Source: Dastarcus helophoroides (lineage: Eukaryota > Arthropoda > Insecta > Coleoptera > Bothrideridae). From it: DNA of 64,000 nucleotides. The position numbers were made by a program, and so were the translations under genes. Of this stretch, positions 47,263 through 59,262 are shown one piece after another. The DNA lies in NCBI GenBank assembly GCA_028583605.1, contig CM053331.1, positions 1,428,501 to 1,492,500 of the forward strand, in the 5' to 3' direction. Positions within the stretch are counted from its first letter, which is position 1. Each line of letters begins with the position of its first letter. The notes under the pieces were generated by a model. That model was not told where the DNA came from. It made no database searches and saw nothing but the letters and a program-made list of their open reading frames with translations.

Positions 47263-49490
47263 TTTAAAATATGCAAAATTTCTCAGGGGATGTCTTAAGA
47301 AATTGAATGTCGAATATAATGTCAAAATTTCGAAAAATATAGACTTACTCAAAATGTTGAGGAAAATATACGACTTATCTGCCAGCTTATTTGCCAACTT
47401 ATCTGCGGACTTATCTGCAGACTTATCCGTGAACTTATCTGTGGGCTTATATGCAGATTTATCCGCGGACTTATCTGCAGACTTCTCTTCTCTTCTCTTC
47501 TCTTCTCTTCTCTTCTCTTCTCTTCTCTTCTCTTTTCTTCTCTTCTCTTCTCTTCTCTTCTCTTCTCTTCTCTTCTCTTCTCTTCTCTTCTAATCTCTTC
47601 TCTTCTCTTCTCTTCTCTTCTCTTCTCTTCTCTTCTCTTCTCTTCTCTTCTCTTCTCTTCTCTTCCCATCTCTTCTCTTCTCTTCCCATCTCTTCTCTTC
47701 TCTTCCCATCTCTTCTCTTCCCTTCTCTTCTCTTCTCTTCTCTTCTCTTCTCTTCTCTTCTCTTCTTCTCTTCTCTTCTCTTCCCATCTCTTCTCTTCCC
47801 ATCTCTTCTCTTCTCTTCTCTTCTCTTCTCTTCTCTTCTCTTCTCTTCTCTTCTCTTCTCTTCTCTTCTCTTCTCTTCTCTTCTCTTCTCTTCTCTTCTC
47901 TTCTCTTCTCTTCTCTTCTCTTCTCTTCTCTTCTCTTCTCTTCTCTTCTCTTCTCTTCTCTTCTCTTCTCTTCTCTTCTCTTCTCTTCTCTTCTCTTCTC
48001 TTCTCTTCTCTTCTCTTCTCTTCTCTTCTCTTCTCTTCTCTTCTCTTCTCTTCTCTTCTCTTCTCTTCTCTTCTCTTCTCTTCTCTTCTCTTCTCTCTCT
48101 TCTCTTCTCTTCTCTTCTCTTCTCTTCTCTTCTCTTCTCTTCTCTTCTCTTCTCTTCTCTTCTCTTCTCTTCTCTTCTCTTCTCTTCTCTTCTCTTCTCT
48201 TCTCTTCTCTTCTCTTCTCTTCTCTTCTCTTCTCTTCTCTTCTCTTCTCTTCTCTTCTCTTCTCTTCTCTTCTCTTCTCTTCTCTTCTCTTCTCTTCTCT
48301 TCTCTTCTCTTCTCTTCTCTTCTCTTCTCTTCTCTTCTCTTCTCTTCTCTTCTCTTCTCTTCTCTTCTCTTCTCTTCTCTTCTCTTCTCTTCTCTCTCTT
48401 CTCTTCTCTTCTCTCTTCATCTCTTCTCTTCCCATCTCTTCTCTTCCCATCTCTTCTCTTCCATCTCTTCTCTTCTCTTCTCTTCCCATCTCTTCTCTTC
48501 TCTTCTCTTCTCTTCTCTTCTCTTCTCTTCTCTTCTCTTCTCTTCTCTCTCTTCTCTTCTCTTCTCTTCTCTTCTCTTCTCTTCTCTTCTCTTCTCTTCT
48601 CTTCTCTTCTCTTCTCTTCTCTTCTCTTCTCTTCTCTTCTCTTCTCTTCTCTTCTCTTCTCTTCTCTTCTCTTCTCTTCTCTTCTCTTCTCTTCTCTTCT
48701 CTTCTCTTCTCTTCTCTTCTCTTCTCTTCTCTTCTCTTCTTCTCTTCTCTTCTCTTCTCTTCTCTTCTCTTCTCTTCTCTTCTCTTCTCTTCTCTTCTCT
48801 TCTCTTCTCTTCTCTTCTCTTCTCTTCTCTTCTCTTCTCTTCTCTTCTCTTCTCTTCTCTTCTCTTCTCTTCTCTTCTCTTCTCTTCTCTTCTCTTCTCT
48901 TCTCTTCTCTTCTCTCTATCTCTTCTCTTCCCATCTCTTCTCTTCCCATCTCTTCTCTTCCCATCTCTTCTCTTCCCATCTCTTCTCTTCCCATCTCTTC
49001 TCTTCTCTTCTCTTCTCTTCTCTTCTCTTCTCTTCTCTTCTCTTCTCTTCTCTTCTCTTCTCTTCTCTTCTCTTCTCTTCTCTTCTCTTCTCTTCTCTTC
49101 TCTTCTCTTCTCTTCTCTTCTCTTCTCTTCTCTTCTCTTCTCTTCTCTTCTCTTCTCTTCTCTTCTCTTCTCTTCTCTTCTCTTCTCTTCTCTTCTCTTC
49201 TCTTCTCTTCTCTTCTCTTCTCTTCTCTTCTCTTCTCTTCTCTTCTCTTCTCTTCTCTTCTCTTCTCTTCTCTTCTCTTCTCTTCTCTTCTCTTCTCTTC
49301 TCTTCTCTTCTCTTCTCTTCTCTTCTCTTCTCGTCTCGTCTCGTCTCGTCTCGTCTCGTCTCGTCTCGTCTCGTCTCGTCTCGTCTCTTTTATTCTCTTC
49401 TTTTCTCTTCCATTTTGTTCTCTTCCCTTCTCTTCTCTTCCCTTCTCTTCCTTTCTCTTCTCTTCTTTCCCTTCCTTATTTTTTTCTCTT
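47263..49490. repeat. Leader + 12-bp repeat + long (TTCTC)n module interrupting the 645-bp satellite
   Basis: The leader occupies 47263-47370 and about nine 12-bp units 47371-47483. Then comes ~2 kb of almost pure ttctc (47484-49480) with ttcccatc variants near 47660-47800 and 48415-48490 and 48920-48995, and a ctcgt cluster at 49332-49386. The 645-bp satellite stops abruptly at 47262 and resumes mid-unit at about 49491, so the module has replaced ~230 bp of one unit. Frames of up to 694 codons are by-products. Confidence 0.93.
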
Positions 49491-49885
49491 TCTCAACGCC
49501 CCCTTTTTAGAACTTCCTCATTTCTCAAAATCTGACTTTTAAAATTCTTTGCAAACTTCGATTCATCAAAATTTCCCTGTTTCTTAAAATTTGTCCGATC
49601 TTCTGATTGAAAACTAAAAAATTTGAAAAATCGTTTTAAAAAATTTGGAATTACGCTTAAAACGCAGAAATTTCTAGAATGTTATTTTTGGAAATTCTAT
49701 TTTTTTCTAATTTAATTTTCTGAAAATTACAATTTACTTTTCATAATTTTGACAGGACGAGGCTTACTCTGACTTAGGCAGTCAATAACAAAATATTCAG
49801 TCGGAAAATTTTGGACTTTATCTCAAAATTCGCCCATTTTTAGAAATTTGACTAAGAAATTCCAAAATCTTACTAAACTTTTTCC
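49491..49885. repeat. Truncated, diverged 645-bp satellite unit
   Basis: Resumes in the middle of the unit (ctcaacgccccc) and proceeds in the same order through gacaggacgaggcttactc to about 49885. It is more diverged than the array copies. Confidence 0.88.
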
Positions 49886-50248
49886 TCGACATTTCGAACT
49901 TTTTCTTCTAATTTCGATCTTATTATTGATGTTTCGATCGTTTTCTCGATATTCCGTTTTTATGTTTTTTTGCATAATTCGTGTTTTTGGAAATTTCTTC
50001 TCTAAATTCGTCAAAGTTTCGAAATTTTTCCTCAAAAATGTTGTATTTTCGAAATTTCATCTTTATCTCAAATTCCGATCCTTTACGTTTCTGGAAATCT
50101 CAACTGTTCCGATGCAAATCTCCAGTTTTTGTTCAAATCAAATCAGTGGCGTATTGGCCTTTTGTAAATGAAAATATTTTGAAAAAAAATGAATATTTAT
50201 AATAACATGATCCCAAAATTTAAAAATTTCCGATTTAAATCTAAACAA
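49886..50248. other. Diverged 'tttcgatct' repeats and spacer
   Basis: Loose pyrimidine-rich repetition fading into non-repeat sequence. No exon. Confidence 0.5.
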
Positions 50249-52490
50249 CGAAGGCGTAAAAATACGAAGGTGAAGAAAGAACATCGATTTAGATAATTAT
50301 TTTTAGAAATTTCAACTTGTTTCTCAAAATTTCGAGCCTAAAGTTAAAATTTCGACTTTAATTTCGAAATTTCGAGGTTAAAGTCGAAATTCTAGAATTA
50401 AAGTCGAGAAAAAGGTCGAACTTTCGAATTTAAAGTCGACATTTCGAGATTAAAGTCGAAATCCGGTGATCTAAATCGAAATTTCGAGAAAAAATACGAA
50501 ATTTGGAATTTAAGTTCGAAATTTCGAGAAAAAGGTTGAAATTTCTAAAAATCATTTTTTTAATCGATGTCCTTTCTATGCCTTCGTATAGAAAGGACAT
50601 CGATTTAAAAATTTTTTTTTAAATTTCGACTTTTTTCTTGAAATTTCGTCTTTTTTCTCGAAATTTCGATTTAAATCACCGGATTTCGACTTTAATCTCG
50701 AAATTTCGACTTTAAATTCGAAAATTCGACCTTTTTCTCGACTTTAATCCTAGAATTTTGACTTTAACCTCGAAATTTCGACTTTAACCTCGAAATTTCG
50801 AAATTAAAGTCGAAATTTCGCATTTCTCTAGAAATTGCGAAATTTTTCTCGAAATTTCGACTTTTTCTCGAAATTTTGCATTTTTTTTTCAACATTTTGA
50901 CTTTTTCTCGACATTTGGACTTTAAACTTGGAATTTCGCATTTTTTTACGAAATTTTTCTCGAAATTTCGACTTTTTCGCATAATTTCGAATTTTTTCCA
51001 AAATTTCGTTTTCTATCTCGAAATTAAGAAATTTGAACTCGAAATTTCGAAGTTTTTCTCAACATTTTGACTTAAATCTCGGAATTTAACGTTTTTTCCA
51101 AATTTCGAATTTAAATTCAAAATATAGACTTTTTCTTTCGAAATTTCGACTTTAATTTAGAGATTTCCACTTTAAACTCGAAATTTCGACTTTTTCTCGA
51201 AATTCCGAGGTTAAAGTCGAAATTTTGAAAAAAAAAGTCGAACCTTCAAATTTAAAGTCAAAATTCCGAGTTTAAAGTCGAAATTTTGAGATTAAAGTCG
51301 AAATTTGGAGATTTGTATCGAAATTTCGAGAAAAAACTCAAGATCTAGAAATTTAAATCGAAATTTTGAAAAAAAAGTCGAAACTTCGATTTTTATCTCG
51401 AAATTTCGACTTTTAACTCGAAATTTCTAATTTTAACTCGAAATTTCGAAGTTTTTCTCAACATTTTGACTTAAGTCTTGGAATTTAACTTTTTTCTCCA
51501 AACTTCGACTTTAATCCCAAAATTTCGAATTTAAATTCGAAATTAAAACTTTTTCTTTCGAAATTTTGACTAATCTAGAGATTTTCACTTCAAACTCGAA
51601 ATTTCGACCTTTTTCTCGAAATTCCGAGGTTTAGAGTCAAAATTTTGGAAAAAAAAGTCAAACCTTCAAATTTAAAGTCAAAATTCCGAGTTTAAAGTCG
51701 AAATTTCGAGATTAAAGTCGAAATTTCGGGATTAAAGTCGAAATTTCGGGATTAAAGTCGAAATTTCGAGATAAAAGTCGAAATCAGGAGATTTGTATCG
51801 AAATTTCGAGAAAAAAGTAGAAATTTCGAGTTTAAATTCGAAATTTCAATTTTAAACTCGATATCCGGAAATTTGAATCGAAATTTTGAGAAAAAAGTCG
51901 AAATTTCGACTTTTATCTCTGAATTCCGAATTTTAACTCGAAATGTCAAAATTTTTCTCAACATTTTGACTTAAATGTCGGAATTTAACTTTTTTCTCCA
52001 AATTTCGACTTTAAACCCAAAATTTCGAATATAAATTCGAAATTAAGACTTTTTTTTGAAATTTCGACTTTAATCTAGAGATTTTCACTTTAGACTCGAA
52101 ATTTCGACTTTTTTCTCGAAATTTCGAGGTTAAAGTCGAAATTTTGGAAAAAAGTCGAACTTTCAAATTTAAAGTCAAAATTCCGAGTTTAAAGTCGAAA
52201 TTTCGAGATTAAAGTCGAAATCAGGAGATGTGTATCGAAATTTCGAGAAAAAAGGCGAAATTTCGAGTTTAAAGTCAACATTTCAAGTTTAAATTCAAAA
52301 TCCGGAAATTTTGATCGAAATTTTGAGAAAAAAATTCAAAATTTGTCGAAATTTCTTCAACTCGAAATTTTGAAAGTAGTCGAAATTTCAAAAACCTAAC
52401 CTAACATAACCAGAAAGCATAGAAATTTAAAAAAAAAGTCGAAATTACAAAAAAATGTTTTTAAATCGATGTCCTTTCCAAGCCTAATTT
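50249..52490. mobile_element. Palindromic 'cgaaatttcgagattaaagt' block with CATCGATTT boundary motifs
   Basis: Degenerate tandem repeats (tttcgagattaaagtcgaaa). The motif aaatcgatgt(c/t)cttt(c) or its complement occurs at the left edge (about 50275-50290), as two inverted copies around an 8-nt loop at 50562-50605 (18-bp perfect arms), and at the right edge (52463-52479). Sequence on both sides of 50584 is complementary for ~270-300 bp (for example ccggtgatctaaat at left and atttaaatcaccgg at right). This looks like two elements meeting head to head, or one long palindrome with a longer right half. Confidence 0.65.
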
Positions 52491-52749
52491 TTTTGGATTA
52501 AAGTCGAATTTACGACTCCTTCTCGTAATTCCGATATCAAAGTCGAAGTTCGCAGTTAATCAAACCGACAACGGCACCTGTTGAAACGTCCTAAACGCAA
52601 CGCAAACAATTTTGTTCTCTCATAAACCTTCAACGGTTTTCTTCGGCTGCCGATTCGAATAAATCGACGCTACAACGGCGGCATTTCATCCAATTAAAGT
52701 CGACAGATTGTCATCGCCAGGGCGCAAAACAAACAAATACTCGGCTTAT
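52491..52749. other. Spacer before ferlin promoter
   Basis: Non-repeat sequence with no exon recognised. CpG rises towards 52750. Confidence 0.45.
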
Positions 52750-52942
52750 AAATGTAACGAGTAAAAAATCGGAGGGGCGCATTACGGCGGCGTATCGTGA
52801 GCGCCTGCGGACGCCGCCGCCGACGTCATCACACGGGGGAAGTGTATAGCTAGCAACGCGCGCTCGATCAACAAGTTCTCCTGCTAACCTGCCGCCCGCA
52901 GGAAGCGAACTCGGGTCAGTAACGAGCGCGCACCGCGGCGAT
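52750..52942 (+). promoter_or_regulatory. CpG-dense promoter and 5' UTR of the ferlin gene
   Basis: The strongest CpG concentration in the window (gcgcctgcggacgccgcc and neighbours), with a CRE-like gacgtcatc near 52823 and an arthropod initiator TCAGT at 52916-52920 (A at 52918), 25 nt before the ATG. No TATA box stands at -30 of that initiator. It fits a housekeeping-style or initiator-driven promoter. Confidence 0.5.
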
Positions 52943-53021
52943 ATGTCGCTCTACGTCAGACTCAAACAGTTCCAAATACCGAAATGCAAAGGGGAAAAGA
53001 TCGCCAAAGTCGAATTTAGAG
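52943..53021 (+). CDS. Ferlin (otoferlin/misfire-like), first coding exon
   Basis: The ATG at 52943 opens 26 codons plus one base before a donor (aga-g/gtgagg). The peptide begins MSLYVRLKQFQ and ends KGEKIAKVEFR, with Gly as the likely next residue. This is the pattern of the first strand pair of the N-terminal C2A domain of ferlins, which are large C2-domain, tail-anchored proteins of calcium-regulated membrane fusion; otoferlin's start has the same L-x-HLK...G-(D/E)-(R/K)-IAKV-x-FRG frame. Intron phase is 1. The rest of the gene is outside the window, beyond a >10.9-kb satellite-filled intron. The assignment rests on 26 residues, so it is probable rather than certain. Confidence 0.55.
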
Positions 53022-53560
53022 GTGAGGTATTGAAGAACTTTTTCAAATTTGGTTGAACAACATTTTCAAATTTGGCTGAAGAACATTTTCAAATTTGGTT
53101 GAAGAATATTTTCAAATTTGGTTGAAGAACATTTTCCAATTTGGTTGTTTTTCGTATTGTTGACAAGTTTTCGAACAAATTAAAACATTTCGTGAAAGTT
53201 TACCTTAATTAAGATACTTTTTTTTGTTAATTATATCAGGAAGGAGAATTTAGAAAAGAACTTCAACAATATATTGCGGTTTAGGAACTGAATTACCATT
53301 TGCTAGTAGATTGTACTTAAAAAAAATTGACAAACAATTTTAGAGCTTAATTCGTGCAAAGAATCTAATACACTTTAAAAAAATGGAACCATTTGGAAAT
53401 AACGAGTTCAGTTTTCTTAATTAGATTCAAAATAACAACAAATTGTCATTGAACCTGAAATTATTTTATTCTTAGGCAAAGTAACAGCGATTGTAATAAA
53501 GAAAAAAACGTGTCAGAAGTGAGGAAAGAGTCACTTCTGCAGTTTCGACTGTAATTCAAC
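53022..53560 (+). other. Start of ferlin intron 1
   Basis: A short local repeat of acattttcaaatttggttgaaga (about 4-5 copies, 53038-53145) is followed by plain sequence. A 9-bp hairpin cagaagtga/tcacttctg is at about 53514-53539. Confidence 0.6.
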
Positions 53561-56500
53561 CTTCCTTGACCTCGTCATTATGGTACGGTCTCTGTAGACA
53601 CTTAGAGCCTCATAAATACTCAAGATATCTAAATCCCACTGAGTGATTTGTAACTGACTTTTGAGACATTGCAAACACTTGCAGCCATATAAATACTCAA
53701 GAGATTCAAATCCTCCAAAATTATTTTATTTATTACCCTCCAAGGAGCTAATTGTGAATTTAGAGAAGGTTACGTTTCTAATTTTTAGCCACTAATCAAC
53801 TTTTTGGCCCAAAATTATTTTGCCAATGATCCACCAGGTAAACATTAGCGAATTTTAGACAACATTTAAAGGCAAAACAGATGCAATACTGATAAACTAC
53901 AGATAATGCAACTTTTCGGCACAAAATTATTTTGCCTGTTACCCTCCAAGGGGGTGATAGTAATTTAAATAAAATGAAACATTTGTAAATTTTAGACAAT
54001 ATTTCATGGCAAAACAGTTGCAATACCGATGAAATAGCCATTGCGTAACTTTTTGACCCAAAATTATTTTGGCAACAAGCCACCAAGAGCACATTTGTGA
54101 ATTTGGGGAAGGGGACTATGTTAGTTTTAGGCAGTATTTCATGGCAAAACAGTTGCAGTACTGATGAACTAGCCATTCAGTAAGTTTTTGGCCCAAAATT
54201 ACTTTGGCAATGAACCACCAAGAGCACATTTGTATATTTAGAGAAGAGGACTTTATTAATTTTAGACAATATTTCATGGCAAAACAGTTGCAGTACTGAT
54301 GAACTAGCCATTACTCAACTTTTAGGCTCAAAATTATTTTTCCAATGATCCACCAAGAGCACATTTGTGAATTTAGAGAAGAGGACTTTGTTAATTTTAG
54401 ACCGTATTTCATGGCAAAACGGCTGCAGTACTGATGAACTAGCCACTAATCAAGTTTGTGGCTCAAAATTATTTTGCCAATGATCCACCAAGAGCACATT
54501 TGTTAATTTAGAGAAGAGGACTTTGTTAATTTTAGACAATATCTCATGGCAAAACGGCTGCAAAACCAATAAACTAGCCACTAATCAACTTTGTGGCCCA
54601 AAATTATTTTGTCAAAGATCCACCAAGAGCACGTTTGTTAATTTAGAGAAGAGGACTTTGTTAATTTTAGACAGTATTTTATGGCAAAACGGCTGCAATA
54701 CTGATGAACTAGCCACTAATCAACTTTGTGGCCCAAAATTATTTTGCCAATGATCCACCAAGAAAACATTAGTGAATTTAAGACAACATTTAAAGACAAA
54801 ACAGGTGCAATACTGATGAACTACAGATAATTCAACTTTTTGGCACAAAATTATGTAGCTTGTTACCCTCCAAGGAGGTGCTAGTAATTTAAATAAAATG
54901 AAACATTACTAAATTTTTGACAATATTTCATGGCAAAATAGTTGCGATACTGATGAACTAGCCATTACGTAACTTTTTGATTCAAAATTATTTTGGCAAC
55001 AAGCCACCAAGAGCATATTTGTGAATTTGGGGAAGGGGACTATGTTAGTTTTAGGCAGTATTTCATGGCAAAACAGTTGCAGTACTGATGGACTAGCCAT
55101 TCAGTAAGTTTTTGGCCCAAAATTCCTTTGGCAATGAACCACCAAGAGCACATTTGTATATTTAGAGAAGAGGACTTTATTAATTTTAGACAATATTTCA
55201 TGGCAAAACAGTTGCAGTACTGATGAACTAGCCATTACTCAACTTTTAGGCTCAAAATTATTTTTCCAATGATCCACCAAGAACACATTTGTGAATTTAG
55301 AGAAGAGGACTTTGTTAATTTTAGACAGTATTTCATAGCAAAACGGCTGCAGTACTCATGAACTAGCCACTAATCAACTTTGTGGCCCAAAATTATTTTG
55401 CTAATGATCCACCAAGAGCACATTTGTTAATTTAGAGAAGAGGACTTTGTTAATTTTAGACAGTATTTCATGGCAAAACGGCTGCAATACTGATAAACTA
55501 GCTACTAATCAACTTTGTGGTCCAAAATTATTTTGCCAATGAACCACCAAGAGCCCATTTGTGAATTTAGAGAAGAGGACTTTATTAATTTTAGACAATA
55601 TTTCATGGCAAAACAGTTGCAGTACTAATGAACTAGCCTTACTCAACTTTTAGGCCAAGAGACACCAAGGCAACATTGTGAATTTAGGAAGGACATTTAA
55701 TTAGGACAATATTCAGTGCAAACAGTTGCAGTACTGATGAACAGCCATTCAGAATTTTTGGCACAAAATTATTGGGCCATGAACCACCAAGAGCACATTG
55801 TGAATTTAGAGAAGAGGACTTTATTAATTTTAGACAATATTTCAGGGCAAAACGATGCAGTACTGATGAACTAGCCATATCGAACTTTTGTCAAAATTAT
55901 TTGGCAATGAACCACCAAGAGCACATTTGTGAATTTAGGAAGAGGACTTTATTTACATATTTAGCAAACAGTGCAGATGATGATAGCTGTAATTTGCCCA
56001 AATTCTTCAGACACCAGAATTAATAGAAAGAGGACTTTGTTAATTTAGACAATATTTCATGCAAAACGGTTGCAATACTGTGAACTAGCCACTATTATCA
56101 ACTTTTGGCCCAAAATTATTTTTGCCAATGATCCACCAAGAAACATTAGGGGAATCACAAGAGCACATTTGTTAATTTAGAGAAGAGGACTTTGTTAATT
56201 TTAGACAGTATTTCATGGCAAAACGGCTGCAATACTGATAAACTAGCTACTAATCAACTTTGTGGTCCAAAATTATTTTGCCAATGAACCACCAAGAGCC
56301 CATTTGTGAATTTAGAGAAGAGGACTTTATTAATTTTAGACAATATTTCATGGCAAAACAGTTGCAGTACTAATGAACTAGCCATTACTCAACTTTTAGG
56401 CTCAAAATTATTTTTCCAATGATCCACCAAGAGCACATTTGTGAATTTAGAGAAGAGGACTTTGTTAATTTTAGACAGTATTTCATGGCAAAACAGTTGC

Positions 56501-59262
56501 AGTACCGATGAACTAGCCATTCAGTAACTTTTTGGCTTAAAATTACTTTAGCAATAAACCACCAAAGGGAACATTTGTGAATTTAGAGAAGAGGACTTTA
56601 TTAATTTTAGACAATATTTCATGTCAAAACGACTGCAGTACTGATGAACCAGCCACTAATCAACTTTGTGGCCCGAAATTTCTTTGGCAATGAACCACCA
56701 AGAGCACATTTGTGAATTTAGAGAGGAGGACTATTAATTTTAGACAAGAGCATATTTGTTAATTTAGAGAAGAGGACTTTGTTGAATTTAGACAGTATTT
56801 CATGGCAAAACGGTTGCAATACTGTTGAACCAGCCACTAATGAACTTTCTGGCCCAAAATTATTTTGCCAATGATCCACCAAGGAAACATTAGTGAGTTT
56901 TTGACAACATTTAAAGACAAAACAGATGCAATATTGATGAACTACAGCTTTTTGTTACCCTCCAAGGAGGTGATAATAATTTAGATAAAATGAAACATTT
57001 ATAAATTTTAGACAATATTTCATGGCAAAACAGTTGCAATACTGATGAACTAGCTATTACGTAACTTTTTGACCCAAAATTATTTTGCCAACGGGCCACC
57101 AAGAGCACATTTGTGAATTTAGGGAAAGGGACTTTGTTAATTTTAGGCAGTATTTCATGGCAAAACAATTGCAGTACTGATGAACTAGTCATTCCATAAC
57201 TTTTTGACCCAAAATTATTTTGCCAACGGGCCACCAAGAGCACATTTGTGAATTTAGGGAAAGGGACTTTGTTAATTTTAGGCAGTATTTCATGGCAAAA
57301 CAGTTGCAGTACTGATGAACTAGCCATTCAGTAACTTTTTGGCCCAAAATTACTTTGGCAATGAACCACCAAGAGCACATTTGTGAATTTAGAGAAGAGG
57401 ACTTTGTTAATTTTAGACAGTATTTCATGGCAAAAGGGTTGCAATACTAATAAACTAGCCACTAATCAACTTTGTGGCCCAAAATTATTTTGCCAATGAT
57501 CCACCAAGAGCACATTTGTTAATTTAGAGAAGAGGACTATTAATTTTAGACAAGAGCATATTTGTTAATTTAGAGAAGAGGACTTTGTTGAATTTAGACA
57601 GTATTTCATGGCAAAACGGTTGCAATACTGTTGAACCAGCCACTAATGAACTTTCTGGCCCAAAATTATTTTGCCAATGATCCACCAAGGAAACATTAGT
57701 GAGTTTTTGACAACATTTAAAGACAAAACAGATGCAATATTGATGAACTACAGCTTTTTGTTACCCTCCAAGCAAGTGATAGTAATTTGAATAAAATGAA
57801 ACATTTGTAAATTTTAGACAATATTTCATGGCAAAACAGTTGCAATACTGATGAACTAGCTATTACGTAACTTTTTGACCCAAAATTATTTTGCCAACGG
57901 GCCACCAAGAGCACATTTGTGAATTTAGGGAAAGGGACTTTGTTAATTTTAGACAGTATTTCATGGCAAAACAATTGCAGTACTGATGAACTAGTCATTC
58001 CATAACTTTTTGACCCAAAATTATTTTGCCAACGGGCCACCAAGAGCACATTTGTGAATTTAGGGAAGGGGACTTTGTTAATTTTAGGCAGTATTTCATG
58101 GCAAAACAGTTGCAGTACTGATGAACTAGCCATTCAGTAACTTTTTGGCCCAAAATTACTTTGGCAATGAACCACCAAGGGCACATTTGTGAATTTAGAG
58201 AAAAGGACTTTATTAATTTTAGACAATATTTCATGGCAAAACGACTGCAGTACTGATGAACTAGCCACTAATCAACTTTTGGCCCAAAATTACTTTGGCA
58301 ATGAACCACCAAGAGCACATTTGTGAATTTAGAGAAGAGGACTATTAATTTTAGACAAGAGCATATTTGTTAATTTAGAGAAGAGGACTTTGTTGAATTT
58401 AGACAGTATTTCATGGCAAAACGGTTGCAATACTGTTGAACCAGCCACTAATGAACTTTCTGGCCCAAAATTATTTTGCCAATGATCCACTAAGGAAACA
58501 TTAGTGAGTTTTTGACAACATTTAAAGACAAAACAGATGCAATATTGATGAACTACAGCTTTTTGTTACCCTCCAAGCAAGTGATAGTAATTTGAATAAA
58601 ATGAAACATTTGTAACTTTTAGACAATATTTTATGGCAAAACAGTTGCAATACTGATGAACTAGCTATTACGTAACTTTTTGACCCAAAATTATTTTGCC
58701 AACGGGCCACCAAGAGCACATTTGTGAATTTAGGGAAGGGGACTTTGTTAATTTTAGACAGTATTTCATGGCAAAAGAGTTGCAGTACTGATGAGCTAGC
58801 CATTCCTTAACTTTTTAACCCAAAATTATTTTGCCAATGATTCACCAAGGGCACATTTGTGAATCTTGGAGAAAATTTTGGTGCAAAACAACTGCAATAC
58901 TGATGAACTACTCCTTACTCTAGTTTTTAATACAAAATTGTTTTGTCTACTATCCTCCAAGCGGCCAATTGAGCATTTGGAAAAGGGGACGTTTATAAAT
59001 TTAAGACAGTGATTTCATGACAAAACAGTTGCAATACTGATGAGCTTATTACTCATTTTTTGGGCCAAAAGTATTTTGCTAATGATCCTCCAAAGGCTCA
59101 TTTGTGAATGTTGGAGAACATTTGATGGCAAAACAGCTGCAATACTGATAGACTACCAAATTCAGTTACAAATCACTCAGTGGGATTTAGATCTCTTGAG
59201 CATTTACGTGGCTCTAAGCGTTTACAACGACCGTACCATACTGCTAAGGTCAAGGAAAGCTG
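53561..59262. mobile_element. 5.7-kb satellite array flanked by ~100-bp inverted repeats
   Basis: Left 53561-53658 and right 59165-59262 (inverted) match in about 83% of positions, including the uninterrupted string atctaaatcccactgagtga and, nearby, tatggtacggtc. Between them lies the 134-bp satellite array. The left repeat is also partly duplicated just inside (gccatataaatactcaagag, 53685 on). No coding region is present. It looks like a non-autonomous TIR element that carries a satellite inside, or an array bounded by inverted flanks. Confidence 0.6.
53720..59150. repeat. ~134-bp satellite, ~40 monomers, with higher-order repeats
   Basis: The monomer reads approximately ttttagacagtatttcatgg, caaaacagttgcagtactga, tgaactagccatt, acttttggcccaaaatta, ttttgccaatgatccacc, aagagcacatttgtgaattt, agagaagaggactttgtta. 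Spacing between ccaccaag strings is 134-135 bp. Higher-order periods: 806 bp (six monomers) at 56.7-58.8 kb, marked by gactattaattttagacaag at about 56729, 57536 and 58341; and ~940 bp (seven monomers) between 53826 and 54766. A patch at 55640-56160 has many single-base deletions compared with its neighbours. Minus-strand MASSSVLQLFCHEIL-type frames are translated satellite. Confidence 0.95.

Noticed and set aside
52392..52412. Interstitial telomere repeat (cctaacctaacataacc)
   Set aside because: Only two consecutive CCTAA units, which is within chance in AT-rich DNA.
53720..58860. Hammerhead ribozyme in the 134-bp satellite (CTGATGAAC occurs in most monomers)
   Set aside because: The GAAA box is missing after a possible stem II, and the CTG would be consumed by pairing with the upstream CAGTA; only one core box is present.
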